Positions 16,336-25,305 are shown, numbered from the stretch's first letter. The stretch: 64,000 nucleotides of DNA from Marinimicrobium sp050113635 (GCF_050113635.1 NZ_JBNJLT010000008.1:1-64000); one strand, 5' to 3'. Numbers and translations: made by a program. The notes: a model not told the origin generated them from the sequence alone.

Positions 16336-17310
16336 CTAATAGGACGGTAGTTCGACGTGCTCGAACAGCTCATCCAGCTCCGCCCGGGAATGGCGGTTGT
16401 AGGCTTCATCAATGACGTCCCGCGTCAGGTGGGGTGCGAAGCGCTCGATGAAGTCGTACATAAAGCCGCGCAAGAAGGTTCCGCGCCGGAAGCCGATTTT
16501 GGTCACGCTGCTTTCAAACAGGTGACTGGCGTCCAGGGCGACCAGATCCGGGTCGAGCTGTTCGTCCACTGCCATTTTGGCCACAATCCCAATACCCAGC
16601 CCAAGGCGCACGTAGGTTTTGATCACGTCCGCATCCGCTGCGGTAAATACCACTTTGGGGGCCAGTCCGCGGTTCATGAAGGCTTCATCCAGCTTGGAGC
16701 GCCCGGTAAAGCCAAACACGTAGGTCACAATCGGGTACTTCGCTACGGATTCCAGCGTCAGGGGTTCAACCTGCGTCAACGGATGATCCCTGGGCACCAC
16801 GATGCAGCGATTCCAGCGGTAGCACGGCATCATCACCAGATCGCTGAACAGCTCCATGGCCTCAGTGGCGATGGCGAAATCCACGGTGCCGTCCGCCGCC
16901 ATTTCGGAAATCTGCATCGGGGTTCCCTGATGCATATGCAGTGCGACGTCCGGATACTGCTGGATAAAGGGCTGTATGACCGGGGGCAAGGCGTATCGGG
17001 CCTGTGTGTGCGTCGTTGCAATAGAGAGACTGCCCTTGCGCTCGTTACTGAACTCCTGGGCGACCTGTTTGATGCTGTCGACCTTGCGCAGAATCTCGCC
17101 AGCGGTTTTCAAGATCGCCTCCCCCGCTGGCGTAATGCGCGTGAGGTGTTTTCCGCTGCGTGAAAATATTTCCACGCCCAGCTCATCCTCCAGCAAGCGA
17201 ATCTGCTTACTAATGCCCGGCTGTGAGGTGTAAAGACTCTGAGCTGTCGCTGACACATTCAAGTCGTGATGCGCCACTTCCCAGATATAACGCAATTGTT
17301 GCAGCTTCAT
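16336..17310 (-). CDS. cysB: CysB, LysR-type activator of sulfur assimilation
   Basis: 324 aa, exactly the length of enterobacterial CysB. The N-terminal winged helix is KLQQLRYIWEVAHHDLNVSA with TSQPGISKQIRLLEDELGVEIF; the effector domain follows (THTQARYALPPVIQPFIQQYP, TYVFGFTGRSKLDEAF). CysB senses N-acetylserine/O-acetylserine and activates cys genes. ATG 17310 is preceded by GGAGGG; a longer in-frame start is unlikely. The gene stands alone with its own terminator. The sulfotransferases at the other end of the window depend on sulfate activation, but no cys enzyme genes are nearby. Confidence 0.94.
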   Translation of the reverse strand: MKLQQLRYIWEVAHHDLNVSATAQSLYTSQPGISKQIRLLEDELGVEIFSRSGKHLTRITPAGEAILKTAGEILRKVDSIKQVAQEFSNERKGSLSIATTHTQARYALPPVIQPFIQQYPDVALHMHQGTPMQISEMAADGTVDFAIATEAMELFSDLVMMPCYRWNRCIVVPRDHPLTQVEPLTLESVAKYPIVTYVFGFTGRSKLDEAFMNRGLAPKVVFTAADADVIKTYVRLGLGIGIVAKMAVDEQLDPDLVALDASHLFESSVTKIGFRRGTFLRGFMYDFIERFAPHLTRDVIDEAYNRHSRAELDELFEHVELPSY

Positions 17311-17529
17311 AATGCCCTCCGTGTGGGGCTCCTTAACGGCAGGCTCCGGCATCCTCAAGGTAAACCGGCAGCCTGAAGGACGATGTTATAAAAAGCTCGA
17401 TAATTATTCTTTTCTAGAATAGAGCCTGATACGGCAAATTACCAGCCCCCTGATCAAATAGTAGCCTGCGCTATAACTGTAGACGATAAAAACCGGTTCT
17501 GCGATACCTCTTTTGCTCCGGTTTTGACT

Positions 17530-17545
17530 CTGGGTTTTGACCCAG
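17530..17545 (-). other. Small hairpin after the 5'-nucleotidase gene
   Basis: CTGGGT/ACCCAG form a 6-bp stem with a TTTG loop just after the stop codon at 17549 on the minus strand. A looser AAAACCGG...CCGGTTTT pair lies further on (about 17488-17525). Neither is followed by a strong T-run in the right place, so termination here is uncertain. The remaining gap up to cysB (17311-17529) is AT-rich and probably holds the cysB promoter, but I see no clear -35/-10 pair. Confidence 0.35.
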
Positions 17546-17548
17546 CGC

Positions 17549-18454
17549 CTATTCCCGCAGGTTGGCGATACCATGAGGCACATGCCCTGCCGCCACGTGC
17601 TCACTCGCCGAATCCACGTGTTGTTGCTGGTCGTCAAAAAAGACATCGGCACCGTAAGCTTTGAGAAACTCCCCTTTCGGCAGCCCGCCGAGAAACAGCG
17701 ACTCATCAATCCTGACATTCCAGGCACGCAGCGTGCGAATGACGCGTTCGTGAGCCGGTGCGGAGCGCGCGGTGACCAGCGCCGTACGAATGGGACAGGT
17801 CTCACTGGAAAATTCGGCCTGCAGCCCCTGCAAAGCGGACAGAAACGCCTTGAACGGACCACCGCTGAGCGGCGTGCGGGCGGAGGCTTTCTCGCTTTCC
17901 GCAAAGGCGTTTAAGCCCTTGGACTTGAAAATCTGCTCGGCTTCATCAGAGAACAGCACCGCATCACCGTCGAAGGCGAACCGCAGCTCATCCTCGTTTT
18001 CCGATTTGTTTTTGGCCGCCATCAGCGTCGCCGCCGCAACGCCCTGATTCAATGCCTGGCGCACGTCCTCTCCATCGGTAGACAGGAACAAGTGGCAGCC
18101 GAAGGCGGAGATATAACGGTAGGGGCTGTTGCCGCTGCAAAACGCCGCGCGGGTGATACTCAGGCCGTAATGCTCGATGGAATTGAACACGCGCAAACCA
18201 GTGTCAGCACTGTTTCGCGACAGCAGAATTACTTCCACCCTCGGGTCCCCTTCCAGGCTTTCGTTCAGGCGCAGAAGCTTTTTCACCATTGGGAAGGCAT
18301 CGCCGGGTGTCAGCGGTTCGTCTTCATGTTCAATCTGGTATTGTGCATAGGCGCCAAGCCCGTCGCTCTCGAACACGCGATGGCTTTCATCCAGGTTAAA
18401 CAGTGCCCGGGATGAAATCGCAATGACCAGTTTTTCGCCGAAACCTGACGGCAT
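17549..18454 (-). CDS. 5'-nucleotidase family protein (cytosolic NT5C1-like, PF06189)
   Basis: 301 aa. The start KLVIAISSRALFNLDESHRVF, then VEVILLSRNSADTGLRVFNSIEHYGL, RFAFDGDAVLFSDEAEQIFK and VFFDDQQQHVDSA match the bacterial 5'-nucleotidase family related to mammalian cytosolic 5'-nucleotidase 1A. These hydrolyse nucleoside 5'-monophosphates; the DxxxxxxD-type aspartates and the FDGDAVLF segment are candidate metal/phosphate ligands. It starts 15 bp after qor and probably belongs to the same transcript, although a role in osmoadaptation is not evident. Confidence 0.82.
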   Translation of the reverse strand: MPSGFGEKLVIAISSRALFNLDESHRVFESDGLGAYAQYQIEHEDEPLTPGDAFPMVKKLLRLNESLEGDPRVEVILLSRNSADTGLRVFNSIEHYGLSITRAAFCSGNSPYRYISAFGCHLFLSTDGEDVRQALNQGVAAATLMAAKNKSENEDELRFAFDGDAVLFSDEAEQIFKSKGLNAFAESEKASARTPLSGGPFKAFLSALQGLQAEFSSETCPIRTALVTARSAPAHERVIRTLRAWNVRIDESLFLGGLPKGEFLKAYGADVFFDDQQQHVDSASEHVAAGHVPHGIANLRE

Positions 18455-18469
18455 ACCATTGTCCTCGAC

Positions 18470-19450
18470 CTAGGGAATAATGACGCTGGCACCCGTGGTG
18501 TTGCGTCCGGCCAGATCCCGGTGAGCGCGGGGTATCTCGTTGAGGGCGTAACGCTGATTAATATCCACTTGCACCGCCCCGGAGAGTACCGCATCAAACC
18601 ACAGGTCCGCCAGTGCCACCAGCTCGTCTCGAGTGGTAGTGTAGTGTGCCAGCGTAGGACGGGTGAAAAAGAGCGAGCCCTTCTGCGACAGCAACAGCGG
18701 ACTGAACGGCGGAACCGCGCCCGAGGCATTCCCGAAACTGACCATCAGACCCCGTGGCGCGAGACAATCCAGGGACGCCTCAAAGGTATCCTTGCCCACC
18801 GAATCGTAAACCACGGGGACACCCTGCCCAGCCGTTAACTCACGTACCCGCTCCACCACATCCTCGTCACGGTACAGAATCACCGTGTCACAGCCTCTGG
18901 CCATCGCCAGATCAGCTTTTGCCTGACTGCCGACAGTGCCAATGACCCGTGCGCCCAAATGTTTGGCCCACTGACACGCCAACAGCCCCACACCACCGGC
19001 CGCGGCGTGCCACAGAAGGGTTTCACCCGCTTTCAGTGGATAGGTGTGGTGCAACAAATAAGCGGCTGTCAGACCTTTCAGCAACGTCGCAGCGGCCACC
19101 TCATCCTCCAGGCCGTCCGGCAACGCCAGCAAGCGGTCGGCAGGCACCACATGGGAATCAGCGTAGGCGCCGGGCGGTCCGCTGCAATACGCCACACGGT
19201 CGCCTTCCCGCCAACCGCTAACACCGGGACCAATCGCGTCCACCACACCTGCGGCCTCCAGTCCGAGACCGAACGGTGCGTCCAGCGGATACAGCCCCGA
19301 GCGGTGATAGATATCGATAAAATTCAAACCGATCGCAGTGTGACGCACTCTCACCTGGCCTCGGCCGGGCTCAGCCGATGGGGCCTGCTCCAGTGTCAGA
19401 GCCGATTCATCGCCGGGGGTGTACACCCGGTAGCGCCGTTCGTCAGTCAT
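18470..19450 (-). CDS. NADPH:quinone oxidoreductase (Qor-type, zinc-independent MDR)
   Basis: 326 aa medium-chain dehydrogenase/reductase. It has the quinone reductase N-terminus GLNFIDIYHRSGLYP and GLEAAGVVDAIGPGV. The nucleotide-binding site is HAAAGGVGLLACQWAKHLG. Catalytic zinc ligands are absent, as expected for Qor. It reduces quinones or enones with NADPH. The ATG overlaps the stop of the transporter upstream (ATGA), so it is translationally coupled, perhaps as an oxidative stress enzyme co-expressed with osmoprotection. Confidence 0.88.
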   Translation of the reverse strand: MTDERRYRVYTPGDESALTLEQAPSAEPGRGQVRVRHTAIGLNFIDIYHRSGLYPLDAPFGLGLEAAGVVDAIGPGVSGWREGDRVAYCSGPPGAYADSHVVPADRLLALPDGLEDEVAAATLLKGLTAAYLLHHTYPLKAGETLLWHAAAGGVGLLACQWAKHLGARVIGTVGSQAKADLAMARGCDTVILYRDEDVVERVRELTAGQGVPVVYDSVGKDTFEASLDCLAPRGLMVSFGNASGAVPPFSPLLLSQKGSLFFTRPTLAHYTTTRDELVALADLWFDAVLSGAVQVDINQRYALNEIPRAHRDLAGRNTTGASVIIP

Positions 19451-21081
19451 GGATCGGAAGTTCCTGTATTGGTTTTGTCGCGGGGCGGCAGCGGCTTTTC
19501 TTCACTGGGTGTGGAGCCCATTGGGTCCATGCGGGGCGCCTCGCCCCGGGCCAGCTCCCGCATAGAATACCCCAGGTAATCCGCATGCAGGGCGCGTGTC
19601 AGCGAGTACGCCATAAACACCAGCAATACACAAAACGGGAAGCCCAACGAGGTGATGACATTTTTCAGCGCGTCCAGCCCTCCGCCGAGCAGCAAGGTCG
19701 CAGCGACCAGCCCCAGCAGCAAGGTCCAGAATACCCGCTGCGCCGTGCGTGACGGCTGATCATCACGCCGGGAGAGCAGGTCCACGACCAGTGCCGCAGA
19801 GTCGGCCGACGTCGTTAGAAAAACCACGATCACGATGACCGCCACGGCGGACACAAGCGTGGCCAACGGAAATTGCGACAAGAAGCTGAACAGCGCTTCC
19901 GATTCATCCGCCCGCACCTGGGCGGCAATATTCCGGCCGTGATTCATATCCAGGTCGATGGCGGCCAGCCCGAACACCGAAAACCAGACCAGTGTAAAGA
20001 TCAGCGGTGCTCCCAAAGCGCCAAACACAAACTGGCGAATGGTTCTTCCCTTGGAAATTCGGGCGATAAAAATACCCACATAAGGCGCCCAGGAAATGGT
20101 CCAGGCAAAGTAGAACACCGTCCATTGCCGCTGCCAGTTACCGTCACTGTAGGCTTCCGTCCAGAACGAGAGCCACGGAAGATTTTGCAGGTAACCGCCA
20201 AAATTTTGTACGGTGCCGGACACAATAAACAGAGTGGGCCCCGCAATCGCCACGAACAACAGAATCAGCAACGCCAGCACGATGTTGAATTCCGACAGGC
20301 GCTTGATGCCTTTATCCAGTCCCAGCGCCACCGAGGTGGACGCCACCAGTGTAATCACCGCGACAATCACCAGCTCTTGCAGCTGCCCTTTCGGGACATC
20401 GAACAGATAGTTCAAACCGGTATTCAATTGCAGCGTGCCGAGCGCGACAGACACCGCCACACCGAACAAGGTACCGAGCAGTGCCACAATATCAATCGCC
20501 CAGCCGATAGGGCCACACACGCGATCCCCCAGCACCGGATAGAACACGCTGCTGATTCGCATCGGCAGCCCCTGACGGTAGGCGAAATAGCCGATGGCCA
20601 GCGCCGGGAGCGTGAAAATGGTCCAGGTATGCAGACCGTAATGAAACATGGAAATGTTAATCGCCAGCTTGGCGGCGTCACTGGTATAGCCCTCAACGCT
20701 GGCCAGCGGTGGCTCGGCGAAATGGTACATCGGTTCGGCCACACCCCAGAACATCAGGATAGTGCCAATACCGGCGGCGAACAGCATGCAGAACCAGGTG
20801 GTCGTGCCATACTCCGGCCCCTGCCCGTCCGGCCCGAGCCGAATCTGCCCATAACGGCTGCTGGCAACCCAGATAAGAAACAACAGTAAGCCACTGACAC
20901 TGAGCACATAAAACCAGCCCAGCTTGCTGAACGTAAAGCCGCCCAGCTGTTCAAAAAATGCCGCAAATGGCTCATTGAAGGGAATTGCGAAACCGACGAA
21001 CACGACCACAATGCCGACTGCGATAAAGAAAACCTGGGGAATGGCACTGATGCCCAAACGACGGGCAAGTCTGTCAAACAT
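19447..21081 (-). CDS. BCCT-family osmolyte transporter
   Basis: 544 aa with twelve predicted membrane helices. The betaine/carnitine/choline transporter signature is present: FAWTISWAPYVGIFIARIS and GRTIRQFVFG. TTSADSAALVVDLL and the Trp-rich W-W-SFWTEAYS region are also typical. It probably imports glycine betaine or ectoines with Na+ or H+. ATG 21081 (MFDRLARRLG) follows AGAGGA; it begins 1 bp after the preceding gene. The C-terminal tail is short, so the long regulatory tails of BetP/BetT are absent. Substrate cannot be assigned from sequence. Confidence 0.9.
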   Translation of the reverse strand: MFDRLARRLGISAIPQVFFIAVGIVVVFVGFAIPFNEPFAAFFEQLGGFTFSKLGWFYVLSVSGLLLFLIWVASSRYGQIRLGPDGQGPEYGTTTWFCMLFAAGIGTILMFWGVAEPMYHFAEPPLASVEGYTSDAAKLAINISMFHYGLHTWTIFTLPALAIGYFAYRQGLPMRISSVFYPVLGDRVCGPIGWAIDIVALLGTLFGVAVSVALGTLQLNTGLNYLFDVPKGQLQELVIVAVITLVASTSVALGLDKGIKRLSEFNIVLALLILLFVAIAGPTLFIVSGTVQNFGGYLQNLPWLSFWTEAYSDGNWQRQWTVFYFAWTISWAPYVGIFIARISKGRTIRQFVFGALGAPLIFTLVWFSVFGLAAIDLDMNHGRNIAAQVRADESEALFSFLSQFPLATLVSAVAVIVIVVFLTTSADSAALVVDLLSRRDDQPSRTAQRVFWTLLLGLVAATLLLGGGLDALKNVITSLGFPFCVLLVFMAYSLTRALHADYLGYSMRELARGEAPRMDPMGSTPSEEKPLPPRDKTNTGTSDP

Positions 21082-21082
21082 T

Positions 21083-21976
21083 TTAATCCTCTTCGCGGGT
21101 ACCCGCCAATTCCTTGAACGCGGGCATATCATGAAGGGGGAACAGCGCCGGATCCTGCAGCAACGATTCTCGATAGCTCTCAGCCCGGCTCAAAGCCTCA
21201 CGCAAAAAATGTACCCCGTCTTCATGGTTACCCAGAGACGTATGCGCACAGGCCAATTGATAAAACGCGTGAGCGTTATCGGAATCGATGCCCAGCGCCT
21301 GCTGGCACAAATTAACCGCCCATTGCGGCTCGCCGAGCTCCAGCACGACATCGGCCTTGTAAGTCAAAGCCTCACAATCGTCCGGCTTTATGTTCAGGAT
21401 TTGGTCATAAATGGCAATTTTATTGGCGGGGGTGTGCTCCAGATTGGCGCGCAACCACAAGGAGTGGATCTCCTGGGTGCGTTCAATCTCTTCGCGGTTG
21501 GCATCAATGTGCTGGGTTTTCTGGCGCAGTTGTTTTTCGATACCGCGCAGGCGCACTTCGTAGGCGTTCACCAGCTTGCCCACTTCTTCGTCGGCCAGGT
21601 GACTCATTTTTTCCTTGATGTCGCGGATAGAGTTCCAGCCCAGCAGTACCAGGATGGAGCTGACCGCCGCAATCAGATAGAAAAAATAGGTGACCGTATT
21701 GGTCGCATAGGTCACGCCACGGTCAATCGATTCAATTTCGCGATCCACTACTTGCTGAATCAACTCCGTGCGTTGATTCGCCATATCCACGCGCAACTGT
21801 TTCAGTTCATCGAGCATATAACGCTCGATGAACGGGCTGTACATCGGCTCTTCCAGTTTTTCGATTTCCTCCGCCACGCGTTGCCGCTGCTCGGTTTCGC
21901 GCTCGCTTTGGGCGAGCGTCGAAACCGGCGTAGCGGCAATCAGCAGCAGGAGGGCCGCACTGATCAGGCGGCGCAT
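21083..21976 (-). CDS. Membrane protein with periplasmic helix, one TM and cytoplasmic TPRs, unknown function
   Basis: 297 aa. A signal peptide or first TM (RLISAALLLLIAATPVS) is followed by an acidic helical segment (SERETEQRQRVAEEIEKLEE). Then comes a second TM (about 92-113, TYFFYLIAAVSSILVLLGW), a coiled coil (VRLRGIEKQLRQKTQHIDAN) and about three TPR-like repeats (EALTYKADVVLELGEPQWAV; AFYQLACAHTSLGNHEDGV). I do not recognise a named family. It overlaps ask by 13 bp and the BCCT gene follows after 1 bp. It may scaffold or sense for osmolyte uptake; that is inference from position. Confidence 0.7.
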   Translation of the reverse strand: MRRLISAALLLLIAATPVSTLAQSERETEQRQRVAEEIEKLEEPMYSPFIERYMLDELKQLRVDMANQRTELIQQVVDREIESIDRGVTYATNTVTYFFYLIAAVSSILVLLGWNSIRDIKEKMSHLADEEVGKLVNAYEVRLRGIEKQLRQKTQHIDANREEIERTQEIHSLWLRANLEHTPANKIAIYDQILNIKPDDCEALTYKADVVLELGEPQWAVNLCQQALGIDSDNAHAFYQLACAHTSLGNHEDGVHFLREALSRAESYRESLLQDPALFPLHDMPAFKELAGTREED

Positions 21977-23412
21977 ATGGCGTCCCCGTGGTTATGCACT
22001 TCCACCAGCGCCTTGTGCAGACTTTTCACCGCGAGGTCGTAATCGTCCTCATCAATGATGAACTGCATATCCACCTGGCGGATGGATTGGTGCACCGCCA
22101 GCACACTGATATCCGACGACGACAGTGCGGTGGCTGTTTTGGCCAGCATGCCAGACACTTTCATATCGCTACCGATGGCCGAGACCACGGCCACTTTACG
22201 AACATCCAGTTCCGCTTCGGGGTATTTTTCTTCCAGTTCGCGACGAATGCGATTCACCGTCTTCAGGTTACCGGCCACATAATGCACGATGGTGTTGGCA
22301 TTAATGTCCTTGCTCACAACATGGGCTTTGAAGCGGGAGATCTGGTGCAGAATACCGGAGTCGTACTTCTCGATATTGCCCATCATATCCTGATCGAACA
22401 ATTCGATGGCATAGAGTCCTTTGCGACCGGCGATAATTTCCACTCGCGGCTGTTCGCTCACGTAATCACCGGTGATCAAGGTGCCCGCGTGCTCCGGATC
22501 AAAGGTGTTTTTCACGCGCAGCGGAATACCATTCTGGCGCAGGCCTTTCGCCGCACGAGGGTGAATGGCTTCCATCCCGAGGTTCGCGAGCTGATCGGCC
22601 ACGTCGTAGTTGGTGCGACCAATCGGCACCACTTTGTCCGCGCCGACCAGACGCGGGTCCGCACTGCTCAAGTGGAACTCTTTATGAATCACGGCTTCGC
22701 GAGCGCCCGTGATTACCGCAATGCGGCTGAAGGTCATTTCACTGTAGCCACGATCAAAGCTGGCCATCAGGCCTTCTTTACAGTGCGTGTAACCCGTCAC
22801 GATGGGCAGCTCTTTATCAAAGTCAATGCCGTCAAAACTGCTTTTGATCATCTCATCCAACGGCTTGGCACCGTCGGTTTTCCAACCGGACAGATCCACA
22901 AAACGTGCATTCACCCCGTCCCGCTGGAGCAGCCGCGCCATGTTCCAGGCGCTGTGCGCCTCACCAATGCTCGCCAGCATCTCACGCACCGTGAACAGGT
23001 GCGCGCCCAGCTCAAAGTGGCCGTGCTGACACAGGCGCTGCAAGTCGCTCAGGCACCGCTCGGCATCGTCCAGGCGTTCTTTAATGTAGGCATTGGCCTC
23101 CTTCTGGAGGTCGGTATCGCCAAAAAATTCTTTGTTCAGCTCAAGAATCCGCTTGCGGACCTTGTCGAACGCTTCCATCCAGGGGTCATCGTCATCGGTA
23201 CTGGCAAACAACCCGTAGACGCCGGGCTGGCCATTCTTTTTGTTTTCAAGCAACAGATCCGTCACACCGCCGTAAGCGGAGACGACAAAAATTCGGTTAT
23301 AAAGACCTTCCCCCTCACCATCATCCTTAGCATTGTTTAATACCACATTGTCGCGCACGGCTTCGTACTCGCTCATGGATGTGCCGCCGATTTTTTCGAC
23401 TGTGTGTGACAT
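21964..23412 (-). CDS. ask: Ectoine-type aspartokinase (Ask_ect)
   Basis: 482-aa aspartate kinase that supplies aspartyl phosphate for ectoine synthesis. It starts HTVEKIGGTSM, the KxGGTS kinase motif with the form typical of Ask_ect. ELPIVTGYTHCKEGLMASFDRGYS and two C-terminal ACT regions (ISRFKAHVVSKDINANTIV; VAVVSAIGSDMKVSGM) follow. Ask_ect enzymes are less feedback-sensitive to lysine and threonine and are encoded with ectABC. ATG 23412 has GGAGG upstream. It lies directly behind ectC. Confidence 0.93.
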   Translation of the reverse strand: MSHTVEKIGGTSMSEYEAVRDNVVLNNAKDDGEGEGLYNRIFVVSAYGGVTDLLLENKKNGQPGVYGLFASTDDDDPWMEAFDKVRKRILELNKEFFGDTDLQKEANAYIKERLDDAERCLSDLQRLCQHGHFELGAHLFTVREMLASIGEAHSAWNMARLLQRDGVNARFVDLSGWKTDGAKPLDEMIKSSFDGIDFDKELPIVTGYTHCKEGLMASFDRGYSEMTFSRIAVITGAREAVIHKEFHLSSADPRLVGADKVVPIGRTNYDVADQLANLGMEAIHPRAAKGLRQNGIPLRVKNTFDPEHAGTLITGDYVSEQPRVEIIAGRKGLYAIELFDQDMMGNIEKYDSGILHQISRFKAHVVSKDINANTIVHYVAGNLKTVNRIRRELEEKYPEAELDVRKVAVVSAIGSDMKVSGMLAKTATALSSSDISVLAVHQSIRQVDMQFIIDEDDYDLAVKSLHKALVEVHNHGDAICAA

Positions 23413-23519
23413 AAATCCTCCGTTGTGGAACATGGCTCCAAAAGCCGGCTGTCACCCCGGCTTCCGGTTAGTGGGCTCCGCTTTAGCAAGGGTTACCCGG
23501 TAGTGGTGACACCACTCAT

Positions 23520-23918
23520 TCAGTCTTTCACTTCTTCCGCATCCAGCTCATAAGCACCATCCGGGTTATGCTTTTCCTTACCGTGCAGCGGCGGGTTGAA
23601 CACACAGGCGAGCTTCATTTCTTCAAAGCCACGCAGCATGTGATCATCGTGCTGATCCAGCGCGTACAGGGTGCCCGGCTCGATGGCGTACTTCTTGCCG
23701 TCTTTCAGGTTTTCGATCTCACCGTAACCGGAGACGCAGTACACCGCCTCCAGGTGGTTGGTGTAATGCAAATGCAATTCCGCATCGCGATAAATAGTGG
23801 TAATACCAAAGGAGAAGCCCATGTTGTCGTTTTTCAGCAACAGGCGCGTGGTGTCAAACCCTTCGGACTGGACTTTACGTTCGGTTTTTTCCGCTTCTTT
23901 CAATTTGCGAACGATCAT
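23520..23918 (-). CDS. ectC: L-ectoine synthase
   Basis: 132-aa cupin enzyme that cyclises N-gamma-acetyl-diaminobutyrate to ectoine. The start MIVRKLKEAEKTERKVQSEG and the core LHLHYTNHLEAVYCVSGYGE, ALDQHDDHMLRG and CVFNPPLHG are characteristic. The metal-ligand residues of EctC (Glu, Tyr, His within that core) are present. It lies 88 bp downstream of ectA, with no ectB between; about 107 bp separate it from ask. Confidence 0.96.
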   Translation of the reverse strand: MIVRKLKEAEKTERKVQSEGFDTTRLLLKNDNMGFSFGITTIYRDAELHLHYTNHLEAVYCVSGYGEIENLKDGKKYAIEPGTLYALDQHDDHMLRGFEEMKLACVFNPPLHGKEKHNPDGAYELDAEEVKD

Positions 23919-24006
23919 AGGTTACTACTCCATCTCTCATTGATAAACGGTTGGCGCCTAGACACCACTCGGGCATTGCATTGACAGGCTGCCCGCGGGC
24001 ACTGTG

Positions 24007-24516
24007 TTACCGCTGGCGTTGAAAAGGCCCAATCACCAGCAAATGCTCGTCATCGTGCTGCCCGCCGAAGTGTTCATCGCGCTTGAACCACACTTCGCTG
24101 TTCAGCTCGGTATCCAGATCGCGGGATAAGCTGCGGAACAACGCCCAAGAGGCTTCGTTGTCCGGCGTGATGGTTGTTTCAATGTAGCGCACCTCGGCAC
24201 AGGACGGACGACCCAACAGATGCTTGAGCATGCGCTTGGCCAGACCTTTGCCCCGAGCCGCCTCCGCAATCACCACCTGCCAGACAAAGAGCGTATCGGG
24301 TTTATTGGGTTCTACGTAGCCAGAAACAAAACCGACCAGTGTGTCCCCATCGTGAACGGCCACGGCGGTATCCGCAAAATGTGAACATTGCAGAAGGTTA
24401 CAGTAGATAGAATTCGGGTCCAGTGGTGGGCTGTCGGCCACCAGGCGGTTGAGCAAATAGCCGGTTTCGGCGGTAGGTTTGCGAAATTCCAGACTGTCTT
24501 GAGGTGCGTCGCTCAT
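24007..24516 (-). CDS. ectA: Diaminobutyrate acetyltransferase
   Basis: 169-aa GNAT enzyme that acetylates L-2,4-diaminobutyrate. FRKPTAETGYLLNRLVADSPPLDPNSIYCNLL and the CoA-binding region VVIAEAARGKGLAKRMLKHLL, followed by YIETTITPDNEASWALFRSL, are family hallmarks. ATG 24516 follows AAGGATC. It is the first gene of the osmoadaptation operon and is transcribed divergently from ectR; its -10 overlaps an EctR-like operator. Its substrate requires EctB, which is not encoded here. Confidence 0.95.
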   Translation of the reverse strand: MSDAPQDSLEFRKPTAETGYLLNRLVADSPPLDPNSIYCNLLQCSHFADTAVAVHDGDTLVGFVSGYVEPNKPDTLFVWQVVIAEAARGKGLAKRMLKHLLGRPSCAEVRYIETTITPDNEASWALFRSLSRDLDTELNSEVWFKRDEHFGGQHDDEHLLVIGPFQRQR

Positions 24517-24638
24517 AGCTGATCCTTCCCCTGTTAGTAAGTGCCCGATATGGAATCCCTAGGGTATGACCCCGAAACCCACAAAATTCAAGGCCAGCGC
24601 CGTAAATTGGACACTCATTAATTGGATACTCACTAAAA

Positions 24639-24692
24639 TAGTTAGAGAACTAAAGAAAAATCTATAGTACACTAAGAGAATCGAAGAGTCCA
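24639..24692. promoter_or_regulatory. EctR-type operator and ectA/ectR promoter region
   Basis: On the minus strand 24661-24678 reads CTCTTAGT-GT-ACTATAGA. This matches 14 of 18 positions of the EctR1 site I recall from Methylomicrobium (TATTTAGT-GT-ACTATATA). It overlaps a minus-strand promoter for ectA: TGGACT (24687-24692), 17 bp, TACTAT (24664-24669). On the plus strand TATAGT (24663-24668) can serve as the ectR -10. A second inverted repeat, TAGTT-AGAG-AACTA, occupies 24639-24652. The layout fits EctR repressing both ectA and itself. Confidence 0.7.
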
Positions 24693-24708
24693 CCGCGGAG
24701 GAACCTGC

Positions 24709-25305
24709 ATGACCAACGATGTCAAAGGGCTGAAAGAGGAACTGGCCAATCTCGACGGGAAATCCCAAGGACTGGCGTCCCGGGCCGAGCGAAACCTGAG
24801 CGCACTGAAAACCATGAGCACCTCGGATAAAATCGAGGAAGTCCTGATCGCCCTGCGCCGGGTCATTCGCGCCACTGACCTGCACTCCAAGAAACTGGTA
24901 AAAACCGCCAGTGTGACCGGCCCGCAACTGTTGCTGCTGCAAATTGTGCACGCCAAAGACAACATGACCATCAGCGAGTTGGCGCGGGATATGAGCCTGA
25001 GCCAGGCCACGGTAACCACCATTCTGGACCGGCTTCAGAAGCGGGAGCTGGTTGAGCGCATCCGCTCGGAAACCGACAAGCGCAAGGTTCATCCGCGCCT
25101 GACCGACCACGGCCGAAAGATTCTCGAGAGCGCCCCTACGGCATTGCAGGACAACTTCGTCCGCCGGTTTCGCGAGCTGGATGAATGGGAGCAAAGCATG
25201 ATCATCGCGGCGCTGCAACGGGTCGCGGAGATGATGGATGCCAAGGAACTGGACGCCTCCCCCTTCCTCGATGTAGGCGCCCTGGACCGCGCGATTCCCT
25301 CGTGA
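24709..25305 (+). CDS. ectR: EctR-type MarR regulator of ectoine genes
   Basis: 198-aa MarR-family repressor. The winged helix covers about 65-135: GPQLLLLQIVHAKDNMTISELARDMSLSQATVTTILDRLQKRELVERIRSETDKR spans helix-turn-helix and wing. An N-terminal extension of about 40 residues, longer than plain MarR proteins, is typical of EctR. GGAGG precedes the ATG. Divergence from ectA and the operator at 24661-24678 support the assignment. Confidence 0.88.
   Translation: MTNDVKGLKEELANLDGKSQGLASRAERNLSALKTMSTSDKIEEVLIALRRVIRATDLHSKKLVKTASVTGPQLLLLQIVHAKDNMTISELARDMSLSQATVTTILDRLQKRELVERIRSETDKRKVHPRLTDHGRKILESAPTALQDNFVRRFRELDEWEQSMIIAALQRVAEMMDAKELDASPFLDVGALDRAIPS

Noticed and set aside
21988..23340. 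450-codon open frame on the opposite strand of ask
   Set aside because: High GC third positions of ask leave the antisense frame open; no recognisable domain, no start signal.
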